A DNA stretch of 64,000 bases from Lachnospiraceae bacterium. GTDB taxonomy: Bacteria > Bacillota > Clostridia > Lachnospirales > Lachnospiraceae. A program made the position numbers and the translations under genes. Under the pieces are notes generated by a model that did not search any database, was not told the DNA's origin, and was given only the letters and a program-made list of their open reading frames with translations. The DNA lies in contig JAFQBM010000028.1 in assembly GCA_017399685.1 (NCBI GenBank), forward strand, positions 124,001-188,000, read 5' to 3'. How positions within the stretch are numbered: the first letter of the stretch is position 1; the number at the start of each line of letters is the position of its first letter. Below, piece by piece: positions 18,290 to 27,170 of the stretch.

Positions 18290-20374
18290 TTACACTTTTT
18301 CATTCTGGGACAATTTATTTTCAATTACAAAACCACATTGTTCATCCATGCACAATAATTTATTACCTTTTTCCAGCATAATTCCTCCACATTCCGGGCA
18401 TTTTGTATTGGAAGGTTTCTGCCAGCTCATAAAGTCACATTCCGGAATTCGGATACAACCATAATATTTTCTTCCCTTTTTCGTTTTTCTTAATACAATA
18501 TCATTTTTACATTTTGGACATTCTACGCCAATTTTCTCAAAATACTGTTTTGTAAAACGACATTCAGGAAAGCCGGGACAGGCAAGGAATTTTCCATGAG
18601 GACCATATTTAATTACCATATTTTTTCCACATTCCTCACATATTTCCTCAGTCACTTCATCTTCTATTTTTACACTTTCCAGTTCTTTCTCCGCCAGAAT
18701 TACTGCTTCATTTAAATCCGGATAGAAGTTTCTAAGTACTGTCTTCCATTTTACCAGACCTTCCCCCACATCATCCAGCAAAGATTCCATATTGGCAGTA
18801 AAATTCACATCCACAATAGAAGGAAACGCCTGTTTCATCATTTGATTTACAGCTTCCCCTAATTCTGTTACATATAGATTTTTATTTTCTTTTACAATAT
18901 ATCTTCTTGCCAGAATCGTGGTAATGGTTGGTGCATAGGTACTAGGACGTCCAATTCCAAGTTCCTCCAAAGCCTTTACCAGCAATGCTTCTGTATAATG
19001 GGATGGTGGTTGGGTAAAATGTTGTTTTTCTTCAAACCCTTCCAATGAAAGTTTCGCCGTCTCGTCCAGCGACTTCATTTTCTTCCCATTCTCATCCTTT
19101 TCTTCTTCTGTCTTATATACTGCCATAAAACCATCAAATACTATTTTAGAAGAAGAAACGTTAAAGCGATATTCTCCTGCGGAAATTTTAATATTTTTTG
19201 TTTCATATTTTGCAGCTGCCATTCTGCTTGCCAAAAAACGATTATAAATCAGTTGGTATAAACGGAATAAATCTCTCGGAAGTTCTTCTTTTATCTTTAC
19301 TGGTGACAAATCTACATAAGTTGGTCTTATGGCTTCATGAGCATCCTGTATTTTCTTATTGTCTGTTTTTTTATTTTCTTCCTGTGCTAAATATTCCTCT
19401 CCATAATGTTCCGAAATATATCCCTTTGCATTCTCCTTCGCTTCCTCCGATACACGAACAGAATCTGTTCTTAAATAAGTAATCAGACCAATGGTGCCAT
19501 GTCCCTTAATCGGAATTCCTTCATATAACTGCTGGGCAAGCCGCATGGTTTTCTGGGTTGAAAAATTAAGTTTTGCGGAAGCATCCTGTTGCAGGGTACT
19601 GGTAGTAAATGGTGTAGGAGCCTTTTTTGTTCTTTCTCCTGTTTTTATTTCATCGATTACGAAAGTCTCTTTTTTTACCTTCTTTTTAATTTCTTCCACC
19701 TGTTCTTTTGAAGTCAATTCAATTTTTCCTTCTTTGTTTCCTAAAAACTTACAACAAAGATTCGTCTTTCCATTATCCACTTTCAAAAGAGCATCCAAAG
19801 ACCAATATTCTTTCGGAATAAAATCATTAATTTCTTCTTCTCTGTCACATATCAGTCTCAACGCCACAGACTGCACTCTTCCTGCACTAAGTCCCCTCTT
19901 TATCTTTATCCATAGTACAGGGCTTATCTTATATCCAACCATTCGGTCAAGCATTCTTCTAACTTGCTGTGCATCCACTAAATTCATATCTATTTTTCTA
20001 GCTTGCTTTATGGAATTTTTTACTGCATTTTTGGTAATTTCATTAAAGGTAATTCTCTCACAGTTTTTATCCTGTAATTTTAATGCCTCGTATAAATGCC
20101 ATGAAATAGCTTCCCCTTCGCGGTCAGGGTCAGTTGCAAGATATATTTTATCTGCTTTTTTCACTTCTTTTCTAAGTTTGGCTAATACTTCCCCTTTTCC
20201 TCTTATGGTAATGTATTTCGGCTCATAATCATTTTCAACATCAATACCTAATGTACTTTTAGGCAAATCCCTTACATGTCCATTTGATGCAATCACTTCA
20301 TAATTACTTCCCAAAAACTTTTTAATGGTATTTGCCTTGGCCGGCGACTCCACAATCACAAGATTCTTAGCCAT
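18290..20374 (-). CDS. topA: DNA topoisomerase I
   Basis: Type IA topoisomerase that relaxes negative supercoils. The 694-residue protein starts with VIVESPAKANTIKKFLG (Toprim), has LATDPDREGEAISWHLYEAL, the active-site tyrosine in TYLRTDSVRVS near residue 305, and GRPSTYAPTI. The C-terminus bears three Cys4 zinc-finger motifs beginning CEECGKN, CPKCKND and CPECGGI. Full-length for a clostridial TopA. RBS AAAGGAGAG. It follows dprA, as in Bacillus. Confidence 0.97.
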   Translation of the reverse strand: MAKNLVIVESPAKANTIKKFLGSNYEVIASNGHVRDLPKSTLGIDVENDYEPKYITIRGKGEVLAKLRKEVKKADKIYLATDPDREGEAISWHLYEALKLQDKNCERITFNEITKNAVKNSIKQARKIDMNLVDAQQVRRMLDRMVGYKISPVLWIKIKRGLSAGRVQSVALRLICDREEEINDFIPKEYWSLDALLKVDNGKTNLCCKFLGNKEGKIELTSKEQVEEIKKKVKKETFVIDEIKTGERTKKAPTPFTTSTLQQDASAKLNFSTQKTMRLAQQLYEGIPIKGHGTIGLITYLRTDSVRVSEEAKENAKGYISEHYGEEYLAQEENKKTDNKKIQDAHEAIRPTYVDLSPVKIKEELPRDLFRLYQLIYNRFLASRMAAAKYETKNIKISAGEYRFNVSSSKIVFDGFMAVYKTEEEKDENGKKMKSLDETAKLSLEGFEEKQHFTQPPSHYTEALLVKALEELGIGRPSTYAPTITTILARRYIVKENKNLYVTELGEAVNQMMKQAFPSIVDVNFTANMESLLDDVGEGLVKWKTVLRNFYPDLNEAVILAEKELESVKIEDEVTEEICEECGKNMVIKYGPHGKFLACPGFPECRFTKQYFEKIGVECPKCKNDIVLRKTKKGRKYYGCIRIPECDFMSWQKPSNTKCPECGGIMLEKGNKLLCMDEQCGFVIENKLSQNEKV

Positions 20375-20410
20375 AATATCTCTCCTTTAACTTTCAAGCT
20401 TCACTAGTAC

Positions 20411-21490
20411 TTATTCCATGGATTTTATGTAATAATTCTTTACAACCTGTTTTACATAACCCTTTATCTCTAAAGAAAACAAAGCACTTAACGTTTCTTG
20501 CACAGTAAGCCTTGTATTTTCAATAATTTCATCAATAAATTTTGCCTCTAAACCTAAAACACTATACACCATTTTTTCTTTCTGTGCAAGGTTATTTTCT
20601 GTATTTTTCGCTTCATTATTTATGAAAAAATTAGAAATTCCATACTCGGACAGTATATCCTCCGGCTCCATTACCAGCATGGCACCTTCCTGAATCAAGC
20701 GATTACAGCCTACACTATTGGCTTCTTTTAATCTTCCAGGAATTACAAAGACTTCCTTTCCTTGCTCCAATGCAAAATCCACCGTAATCAAAGAACCACT
20801 TTTTTCTTTCGCCTCTACCACCAAAACCCCGTCCGACAAACCACTAATAAGACGATTCCTCATAGGAAAATGATTTGCTTTCGGATTTTCATTTAGGGGA
20901 AATTCGGATAAAATTCCTCCTGCATACTGCATTTTCTCAAACAAAGCATAGTTTTCTTTCGGATAACAGATATTAATTCCACAGCCCAGTATACCCATGG
21001 TATACCCTCCTACTTCTATCGCTCCCAGATGTGCCTGCTTATCAATACCATATGCCAGTCCACTTATAATATTTACACCAGCTTTCGCCAGTCCCCGTGC
21101 AAAATAAAGTGCCATCTCAATTCCGTAAGCACTAGCATTTCTGGCTCCTACCACCGCAATATTCATCCGAGATTCTAAAGGCATTTTTCCTTTTAAATAA
21201 AATCCAACCGGAGCATTCAAAAGAACCCGAAAACGTTCCGGATATTCTTTCGAATCTCTATGTATAAAACGAATCCCCTTGTCCTTTAAGTCAGACCATT
21301 CTTTCTGCAACTTATCCAGATTTTTGTTCTTCACCAGAGTATTTATCTGCAAAGGACTTAATATCTTCTTCAATTCCTGTTCCTTTGCCTCATATACCTC
21401 CTTAGGTGTAGAAAAATATTGCAGTAACTTATTTGTAGTAACCGGTCCGATTCCGGACAGATTCGCCAGCCAATACCAGTAAATACTCAT
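20411..21490 (-). CDS. dprA: DNA-processing protein DprA (Smf)
   Basis: DprA loads RecA onto incoming single-stranded DNA during transformation. From the ATG at 21490, chosen because GGAGGAGAAGGC precedes it and ATGA overlaps the comM stop by four bases, it has 359 residues. A helical N-domain is followed by the Rossmann fold with VVGARNASAYG, SGLAYGIDKQAH, GCGINICYPKEN and FPMRNRLISGLSDGVLVVEA. A winged-helix-like C-terminal domain is present. Coupling to comM suggests DNA uptake or recombination roles, though full competence genes are not in the window. Confidence 0.95.
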   Translation of the reverse strand: MSIYWYWLANLSGIGPVTTNKLLQYFSTPKEVYEAKEQELKKILSPLQINTLVKNKNLDKLQKEWSDLKDKGIRFIHRDSKEYPERFRVLLNAPVGFYLKGKMPLESRMNIAVVGARNASAYGIEMALYFARGLAKAGVNIISGLAYGIDKQAHLGAIEVGGYTMGILGCGINICYPKENYALFEKMQYAGGILSEFPLNENPKANHFPMRNRLISGLSDGVLVVEAKEKSGSLITVDFALEQGKEVFVIPGRLKEANSVGCNRLIQEGAMLVMEPEDILSEYGISNFFINNEAKNTENNLAQKEKMVYSVLGLEAKFIDEIIENTRLTVQETLSALFSLEIKGYVKQVVKNYYIKSME

Positions 21491-23019
21491 GCCTTCTCCT
21501 CCCCTTCCCTTTGATTCAAGCAATTCCGGTAACTTAATGCTTCTAATAAATGAATTTCTTTAATATCTTCACTCTTCGATAAATCCGCTATGGTTCTTGC
21601 CACCTTCAAGACTCTATGATAACTTCTTACACTCATTTTTCTTTTTTCAAAGTAACTCTTCAGTAATTCCTTCTCTGTTTTTTCAAGATTACAGTATTTT
21701 TCCACCATCTTTCCATTCATTTGGGAGTTATAGAAAATCGTCTCGCTTTTATATCTCTCCCTTTGAACTTCTATCGCCTGTTCTACCCTTTCCTTTATCC
21801 GCCTGGAGGACTCTTCCTGTCCTTTCTGGTTTAACTGTTCAAATTTTACTGCAGATACCTCTACATTAATGTCAATCCTTTCCAAGAAAGCCTGACTGAT
21901 TTTCCCCTGATACCTCCGAATCATAGCAGGAGTACAAGTACATCGGTTCATATCCGGATAATTTCCACAGGGACATGGATTCAGTGCTGCTACCAACATA
22001 AAATCTGCCGGAAAACTAAAATTTCCGTAAATGCGGTTAATAACAATCTTTTTTTCTTCCAAAGGCTGTCTTAGCACCTCAATTACACTCTTATCAAACT
22101 CAAGAAGCTCATCTAAAAACAAAACACCGCCATGGGATAAGGTAATTTCTCCGACTTTAGGGATTCTCCCTCCCCCCGCCAATGCAGCTTTCGGAATCGT
22201 ATGATGAGGACTGCGAAAGGGTCGTTTTTTCATAATTCCTCCATCTTTCAACATCCCACTAATACTATATATTTTTGTTATTTCCAAACTTTCCTCAAAA
22301 GATAAGTCCGGCATTATGGTAGGAATCCTTTGTGCCATCATAGATTTCCCGGCTCCCGGAGGGCCTGCCAACAGTACATTATGCTTTCCAGCCACCGCTA
22401 TTTCAATCGCCCTCTTTGCCATAGTCTGCCCACATATTTCGCTATAATCCATTTCTTCCTCTTCTCTCACCATCCAATCCTCCTCAAAAACAGACGGCTT
22501 AATATCCAGAAAACCTGCTAAATATTCATAAGCTTCTCTCAAACTTTCTACTGCAATGATTTTAATTCCATTTACAATAGAAGCTTCCCTCTCATTTTCT
22601 TTTGGCACAATGCATTCCTTTAAACCACATTCTTTGGCAAGATGCACTACAGATAACACGCCATTTATTTTCTTAACCGTACCATTTAACCCTAATTCTC
22701 CAATCATTAAGGTATGTTCCATTCGCTTTTGTGAAATTTTATTCATAGATAATAGAATTGAAATTGCAATGGGTAAATCATAAGAAGACCCTTCCTTACG
22801 GATATCTGCAGGCGAAAGATTCACTGTAATCCGTTTGGGAGGAATAGAAAAATCAGAATTTTTCATAGCAGTACGCACCCGTTCTTTCGCTTCTTTTACG
22901 CAGGAATTCAAGAATCCTACCATTTCAAACATCGGGAGTCCGTCACTTACATCCGTTTCCACCTGAATTAATTTGCATTCAACGCCATAAACAGCGCCGC
23001 TGGTTACTTTACTATACAT
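21487..23019 (-). CDS. comM: YifB/ComM family Mg-chelatase-like AAA+ ATPase
   Basis: A 510-residue protein from the ATG at 23019. The N-terminal ChlI-like domain (ITVNLSPADIRKEGSSYDLP) is followed by Walker A GPPGAGKS (about residues 219-226), Walker B HGGVLFLDELLEF and the Mg-chelatase C-terminal domain. ComM is a hexameric helicase promoting branch migration in transformation in gamma-proteobacteria; its role in Clostridia is unproven. The frame is open to 23052, but a perfect promoter -10 lies at 23057-23062, so transcription would start about where that codon is; the internal ATG is favoured. Confidence 0.92.
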   Translation of the reverse strand: MYSKVTSGAVYGVECKLIQVETDVSDGLPMFEMVGFLNSCVKEAKERVRTAMKNSDFSIPPKRITVNLSPADIRKEGSSYDLPIAISILLSMNKISQKRMEHTLMIGELGLNGTVKKINGVLSVVHLAKECGLKECIVPKENEREASIVNGIKIIAVESLREAYEYLAGFLDIKPSVFEEDWMVREEEEMDYSEICGQTMAKRAIEIAVAGKHNVLLAGPPGAGKSMMAQRIPTIMPDLSFEESLEITKIYSISGMLKDGGIMKKRPFRSPHHTIPKAALAGGGRIPKVGEITLSHGGVLFLDELLEFDKSVIEVLRQPLEEKKIVINRIYGNFSFPADFMLVAALNPCPCGNYPDMNRCTCTPAMIRRYQGKISQAFLERIDINVEVSAVKFEQLNQKGQEESSRRIKERVEQAIEVQRERYKSETIFYNSQMNGKMVEKYCNLEKTEKELLKSYFEKRKMSVRSYHRVLKVARTIADLSKSEDIKEIHLLEALSYRNCLNQREGEEKA

Positions 23020-23056
23020 TAGGTCCTTTCCGCCTAATCCAACACGAAACATCTAT

Positions 23057-23085
23057 ATTATACCTCGTTTTGAACTTATTTTCAA
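23057..23085 (-). promoter_or_regulatory. Sigma-A promoter for comM-dprA-(topA)
   Basis: A near-consensus pair on the minus strand: TTGAAA (23080-23085), 17 bases, TATAAT (23057-23062). Transcription would begin around 23050, which decides against the longest comM reading frame (start 23052) and for the ATG at 23019. One of the best promoters in the window. Confidence 0.88.
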
Positions 23086-23133
23086 CAACAACTATTTTAT
23101 TTTTCATTTATCAATAATCACAGAATTTCCAGC

Positions 23134-23185
23134 AAAAATAAAGTCCTAAGATGTGTCATTATAACCATCTTAGGACTTTATTTTT
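23134..23185 (-). terminator. Rho-independent terminator after phosphotransferase gene
   Basis: A perfect 20-base-pair stem (arms 23134-23153 and 23166-23185) with a 12-base loop, 21 bases past the stop of the phosphotransferase gene. The distal arm on the transcribed strand ends TTTATTTTT, providing the U-tract. It separates that gene from the comM promoter. Confidence 0.9.
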
Positions 23186-23206
23186 ATTCATTTAACAATT
23201 CATAGA

Positions 23207-23953
23207 TTAATCGTAATCTACAACATCCAACCATCTCATAAGTAATTCTTTTTCTTCCGGCTTATTTTCTTTCAAACGTGCCGCAGCAATAATAGGTAAC
23301 CACGCCTGTACATAAGTCTTTGCAGTATGACTCTTTGCACAGAATGTGTCTAAGTACATCTCAGCTGCTTTTGGTTCCTGAAGGCAAAGCAACATATATG
23401 TTTTTCCTACATCCGCACTGGCATTACCCTGTGTCGCCAGTTTCCAGTCTACAACGTATACTTCACCATCGTTAATGATAATATTATGTGGATCAAAATC
23501 ACCATGACATAACTTCACATGCTTTGGCATACTTTCCAATTTTGTAAGTAATTCATACTTTCTAATATCATCTAATTCCGGTAAAGATTCAATGGCACTT
23601 CTTAACTGATATTTTAACTTAGGTAAAGTCGGAATTCTTCTGGCATGTACCTGTAATTGAACATCTACCATCAAATTCACATATTCTTCCATCTTATCAG
23701 GATTTTCCTTCATTAATTCACGAAGCGTTTTTCCTTCAATATGAGTCATAGACAAAGCCCATTTGCCATCGATTTTAGAAACTTCCTTAATTTCAGGAAT
23801 CTTAAATCCGGTTTCTTCTACCAACGAATGAACCAAAGCTTCATTCAACACTTCTGTCTTAGGTACATCAGCATTAAACACTTTTACTGCCAAGTCACCA
23901 TTTTTATAAACTTTAGTTTCTTTACCTTCTGCAATAAGATTTGTTAATTCCAT
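23207..23953 (-). CDS. Aminoglycoside-phosphotransferase-like kinase (TIGR02172-type)
   Basis: A 248-residue protein kinase-like small-molecule phosphotransferase. The conserved catalytic motif is LCHGDFDPHNIIIN, followed by VYVVDWKLA (metal-binding Asp), and the N-terminal lobe has DLAVKVFNADVPKTEV with an ATP-binding Lys. This is the APH/choline-kinase fold, and the overall form fits the TIGR02172 family found in gut Firmicutes and Bacteroidetes. The substrate is unknown; nothing marks it as a resistance gene. It is a monocistronic unit with its own -10 and a very strong terminator. Confidence 0.8.
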   Translation of the reverse strand: MELTNLIAEGKETKVYKNGDLAVKVFNADVPKTEVLNEALVHSLVEETGFKIPEIKEVSKIDGKWALSMTHIEGKTLRELMKENPDKMEEYVNLMVDVQLQVHARRIPTLPKLKYQLRSAIESLPELDDIRKYELLTKLESMPKHVKLCHGDFDPHNIIINDGEVYVVDWKLATQGNASADVGKTYMLLCLQEPKAAEMYLDTFCAKSHTAKTYVQAWLPIIAAARLKENKPEEKELLMRWLDVVDYD

Positions 23954-24260
23954 AAAAATCGCTCCTTTCAGAATAGGAATACCATTCAGCCTTCCTTTTT
24001 TAACTTGAATTCATTATACTACGTTTTCCCCAAAAAGTACAGTATTTTTTTATTTATTTTATACTTTTTACACAACTTTGTCATAGAATTAACAAACCAT
24101 TAGTTAAAAGATTAACAATAAAAATGTGATTTTTTTGTCAATTATGATAAGTTTTTAACAATCTCATCAAGAACCAATTTCAACCCTAAATATTAAGATA
24201 TTGCAATGCAGATTTTGACTTTCATTCATCCTGTTTTAAAACATCAATTTACTCAAAATA
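23954..24260 (-). promoter_or_regulatory. Phosphotransferase upstream region with TATAAT -10
   Basis: This 307-base gap holds no gene. On the minus strand TATAAT lies at 24013-24018, about 60 bases before the phosphotransferase ATG, and the RBS AAAGGAG follows; the matching -35 is weak (CTGTAC at 18 bases). The remainder (24020-24260) is very AT-rich, includes TTAACAAACC and ATTAGTTAA half-repeats around 24089-24106, and shows no clear terminator for nrdR. Confidence 0.55.
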
Positions 24261-24728
24261 CTATCTGCCATCTGTTTTATTATCCAGAATCAGTTTTAAC
24301 TCATTCAAGAAAGTATTTACATCTTTAAATTCACGGTATACTGAGGCAAATCTTACATAAGCTACTTCATCCAAATCCTTCAACTTTGCCATTACAATTT
24401 CACCGATTACAGCACTTTCAATTTCCTTTAATTCCATATTATAAATTTCATTTTCTACAGCCATGACACAACTTTCTATCTGTTCTACAGACACAGGACG
24501 TTTATGGCAGGAACGAAGAATTCCTCCTTCAATTTTAGAACGGTCAAAGGATTCACGATTCTTATCTTTTTTAATCACAATCAAGGGAATGGTTTCTACT
24601 TTTTCATAAGTAGTAAACCTTTTCCCACATCCATCGCATCCTCTTCTTCGACGAATCGCACTATTATCTTCTACCGGTCTTGAATCAATTACCTTTGTAT
24701 TTGCTCTGGAACAAAATGGACATTTCAT
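24261..24728 (-). CDS. nrdR: Transcriptional repressor NrdR
   Basis: NrdR represses ribonucleotide reductase genes in response to dATP/ATP. The 155-residue protein has an N-terminal zinc ribbon, MKCPFC with CDGCGKRFTTYE, and an ATP-cone domain starting at PLIVIKKDKNRESFDRSKIE. Length and motifs are as expected. It follows ylmC by 27 bases, a pairing common in Lachnospiraceae. No NrdR box or nrd gene is visible nearby. Confidence 0.96.
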   Translation of the reverse strand: MKCPFCSRANTKVIDSRPVEDNSAIRRRRGCDGCGKRFTTYEKVETIPLIVIKKDKNRESFDRSKIEGGILRSCHKRPVSVEQIESCVMAVENEIYNMELKEIESAVIGEIVMAKLKDLDEVAYVRFASVYREFKDVNTFLNELKLILDNKTDGR

Positions 24729-24755
24729 ATAATATCATCCTTCTTTCTTATGTAC

Positions 24756-25016
24756 TTAGTCTTTACAGCTTTTTAATATTTTTTCACACTTTACATCCAC
24801 TAATATAATATCAGTGCCTATTTTTACAACATCACAAAACGGAATCACAAATTCCTTGCTGCAGCCAAAACAGCCAAAAAACTTTGTAGCTTCCGGAACA
24901 ATCAGGGCGACGATTTTTCCAGTGCAGATATCAATCTCTACATCCACTACAAACCCCAGTCTCATCCCATCATTACAATTAATCACTTCTTTTTCTCTTA
25001 ATTCACAGAAACGCAT
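24756..25016 (-). CDS. YlmC/YmxH family PRC-barrel protein
   Basis: An 86-residue protein beginning MRFCELREKEVINCNDGMRL and carrying ALIVPEATKFFG and a DVVKIGTDIILVD segment, which match the PRC-barrel family YlmC/YmxH, described as sporulation-associated in Bacillus. Function is not settled. It starts after AATGAGGTAAGGT and precedes nrdR, with which it likely forms a two-gene unit. Confidence 0.85.
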   Translation of the reverse strand: MRFCELREKEVINCNDGMRLGFVVDVEIDICTGKIVALIVPEATKFFGCFGCSKEFVIPFCDVVKIGTDIILVDVKCEKILKSCKD

Positions 25017-25079
25017 ACCTTACCTCATTTTATGCTATTAATATAACAATATGTAAGATATGCGTTAATCGCAACTATA

Positions 25080-25874
25080 TTAACTTAATTCTTTGATTAC
25101 TTTTGCAGGACATTTTTCAGCACAAATTCTACATCCAACACATTTGTCTGGGTCAATTTTGGCCACATTTCCTTGCATAATAATAGCTTCAGCAGGACAA
25201 TTCTTAACACACAAACTACAGCCAATGCAACCTGCCTGACATACTTCTTTTACTTCTTTTCCTTTATCCTGTGAACTACATGCCACCATATACGGAGTGT
25301 CTCCAGGCACAATTTCAATCAAGTGTTTGGGACATGCAGCAACACATTTTCCGCAAGCCTTACACTTCTCTTTATCAATTACAGCAATTCCATCCACAAT
25401 TTCAATGGCACCAAATTCACAAACAGCTTTACAGCTTCCAAATCCGGTACAACCAAAACTACACGCCTTCGGTCCGTTTCCAGGAGTATTCATGGCTGCC
25501 TTACAATCCTTTGGTCCAATATACTTATAATGTTCTTTTGCCTTTTCGCAGTTTCCGGAACATTTTACAAAGGCGTATGGTTTCGCACCCGGCTTTACAG
25601 TTGAACCCATGATTTTTGCAATTTTTAAAGCTACAGCATCACCGCCAACCGGACAGCCATTCACTGGGGCATTCCCTTCAGCAATGGCTTTTGCCAATGC
25701 ATCACAGCCGGCAAATCCACAACCACCACAATTATTTCCTGGTAATTCTTCACGAACCAATAATTCTTTTTCATTTACTTCTACTTTAAATTTTTCTCCA
25801 GCAGCACCTAAAAAGATACCAATAATGATACCCGTTACAGCAACTACTGCTGTCGCAATCAATACACCTGTCAT
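25080..25874 (-). CDS. rnfB: Rnf complex subunit B (Fe-S ferredoxin-like)
   Basis: RnfB accepts electrons from reduced ferredoxin. The 264-residue protein has an N-terminal membrane anchor (residues 3-24), the [4Fe-4S] motif CGGCGFAGCDALAKAI, and then several more Cys clusters: CSFGCTGFGSCKAVC, CKACGKCVAACP, CIGCSLCVKNCP and CVGCRICAEKCP. It is the last gene of rnfC-D/G-E-A-B, fourteen bases after rnfA. The Cys-rich C-terminus matches clostridial RnfB. Confidence 0.95.
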   Translation of the reverse strand: MTGVLIATAVVAVTGIIIGIFLGAAGEKFKVEVNEKELLVREELPGNNCGGCGFAGCDALAKAIAEGNAPVNGCPVGGDAVALKIAKIMGSTVKPGAKPYAFVKCSGNCEKAKEHYKYIGPKDCKAAMNTPGNGPKACSFGCTGFGSCKAVCEFGAIEIVDGIAVIDKEKCKACGKCVAACPKHLIEIVPGDTPYMVACSSQDKGKEVKEVCQAGCIGCSLCVKNCPAEAIIMQGNVAKIDPDKCVGCRICAEKCPAKVIKELS

Positions 25875-25887
25875 CTTCTCTTTCCTC

Positions 25888-26463
25888 CTAAATCAAACCA
25901 GAAAATCCAAAGAAAGCAATCGACATTAATCCTGCACAAATTAATGTAATCGGAGTTCCCTTTAAACATTCCGGTATATCGTTGAATTCGATTCTTTCAC
26001 GAATACCGGCTAAAATTACAATCGAAAGAGTAAAACCAACTGCAGTAGAGAATCCATTTACCACACTCTCTAATACACCATAAGACTTTTGAACATTAAT
26101 AAGAGCAACACCTAATACCGCACAGTTTGTTGTAATCAACGGAAGATAAACACCTAAGGATTCATACAGGGATGGTACGGATTTCTTTAAGAACATTTCT
26201 ACAAATTGTACCAAAGCGGCAATCACCAAAATAAATACAATTGTTTGAAGATATTCCAAATCTAAAGGTATCAGCAAATAATTATAAATTAAACTGGTGA
26301 AAAAGGAAGATATGGTAATAACAAAAATTACTGCAGTTCCCATTCCCATAGCTGTATCTGTCTTTTTGGATACACCCAGAAAAGGACAAAGACCAAGGAA
26401 CTGGCTTAAAACAACATTATTTACTAACGCAGATCCAATAAAAATGATAATCAATTCTTTCAT
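25888..26463 (-). CDS. rnfA: Rnf complex subunit A
   Basis: A 191-residue integral membrane protein with six predicted helices. From the ATG at 26463 it starts MKELIIIFIGSALVNN; the longer frame to 26505 overlaps rnfE and lacks an RBS, whereas AGGAAAGGAAG lies before 26463. VLSQFLGLCPFLGVSKK and TNCAVLGVALIN each contain the conserved Cys that in RnfA/NqrE binds a membrane [2Fe-2S] cluster together with RnfE/NqrD. Mid-complex electron transfer is inferred from the family. Confidence 0.94.
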   Translation of the reverse strand: MKELIIIFIGSALVNNVVLSQFLGLCPFLGVSKKTDTAMGMGTAVIFVITISSFFTSLIYNYLLIPLDLEYLQTIVFILVIAALVQFVEMFLKKSVPSLYESLGVYLPLITTNCAVLGVALINVQKSYGVLESVVNGFSTAVGFTLSIVILAGIRERIEFNDIPECLKGTPITLICAGLMSIAFFGFSGLI

Positions 26464-26480
26464 TTCGCTTTCTTCCTTTC

Positions 26481-27170
26481 CTAATTGTCTTTTCTTGTGC
26501 CGCAAGCACTATTTCCACAATGACTGCAATCACTGCCACAACCTGTTTCTAATTGTGTTTTTTCACCTATAGCTTTTGCTTTATTTATCTTAATCTGATT
26601 TTGTACTGCAATCAAGGCTGCAAGTACAAAGAATGCACCAGGGGCCAGAACAAAAATGCTGACTGGTTCATAACTTTCCGGCATAATCTGAGCTCCAAAA
26701 ATAGTTCCACTACCAATAATTTCTCTAAAAATTGCAATGGCTGTTAAACCCACCGTAAAACCAAGTCCCATACCTAATCCATCAAAGGCAGAAGGAAGAA
26801 CTGGATTTTTGGATGCATAAGCTTCCGCACGTCCTAGAATAATACAATTAACAACAATCAGTGGAATATATAATCCTAAACTTTCATAAAGACTAGGAAT
26901 AAACGCTTCTAATAAAAATTGAATGATAGTAACAACAGAGGCAACCACAACAATAAACCCTGGAATTCTTACTTTATCAGGAATTACCTTTCTCAATAAC
27001 GAAATCAGCATATTAGACAAAATCAATACCGCCGTTGTCGTAAGTCCCATTCCTAAACCATTAATAGCGGAACTGGTTACTGCCATGGTAGGACACATAC
27101 CAAGCATAAGTACAAAGGTAGGATTTTCTTTAATGATACCGTTATATACACGTTCCATACACTTATTCAT
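26481..27170 (-). CDS. rnfE: Rnf complex subunit E with Cys-rich C-terminal tail
   Basis: A 229-residue multi-pass membrane protein homologous to RnfA; LGMCPTMAVTSSA and VNCIILGRAEA carry the paired conserved cysteines. The ATG at 27170, after GGAGGTGCAGGCA, overlaps the rnfD/G stop by 8 bases. After the last helix comes a cytoplasmic tail with five closely spaced cysteines (GCGSDCSHCGNSACG), absent from the core fold. It could bind a metal or a further Fe-S centre; whether this is typical of clostridial RnfE should be checked. Confidence 0.92.
   Translation of the reverse strand: MNKCMERVYNGIIKENPTFVLMLGMCPTMAVTSSAINGLGMGLTTTAVLILSNMLISLLRKVIPDKVRIPGFIVVVASVVTIIQFLLEAFIPSLYESLGLYIPLIVVNCIILGRAEAYASKNPVLPSAFDGLGMGLGFTVGLTAIAIFREIIGSGTIFGAQIMPESYEPVSIFVLAPGAFFVLAALIAVQNQIKINKAKAIGEKTQLETGCGSDCSHCGNSACGTRKDN

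Noticed and set aside
19491..20228. A 245-residue open frame on the plus strand
   Set aside because: It is the antisense shadow of topA, has no ribosome binding site, and has no recognisable motif.
23207..23953. An aminoglycoside-resistance gene
   Set aside because: The kinase motifs show only the general APH/choline-kinase fold; no substrate-specific resistance signature or mobile context is present.
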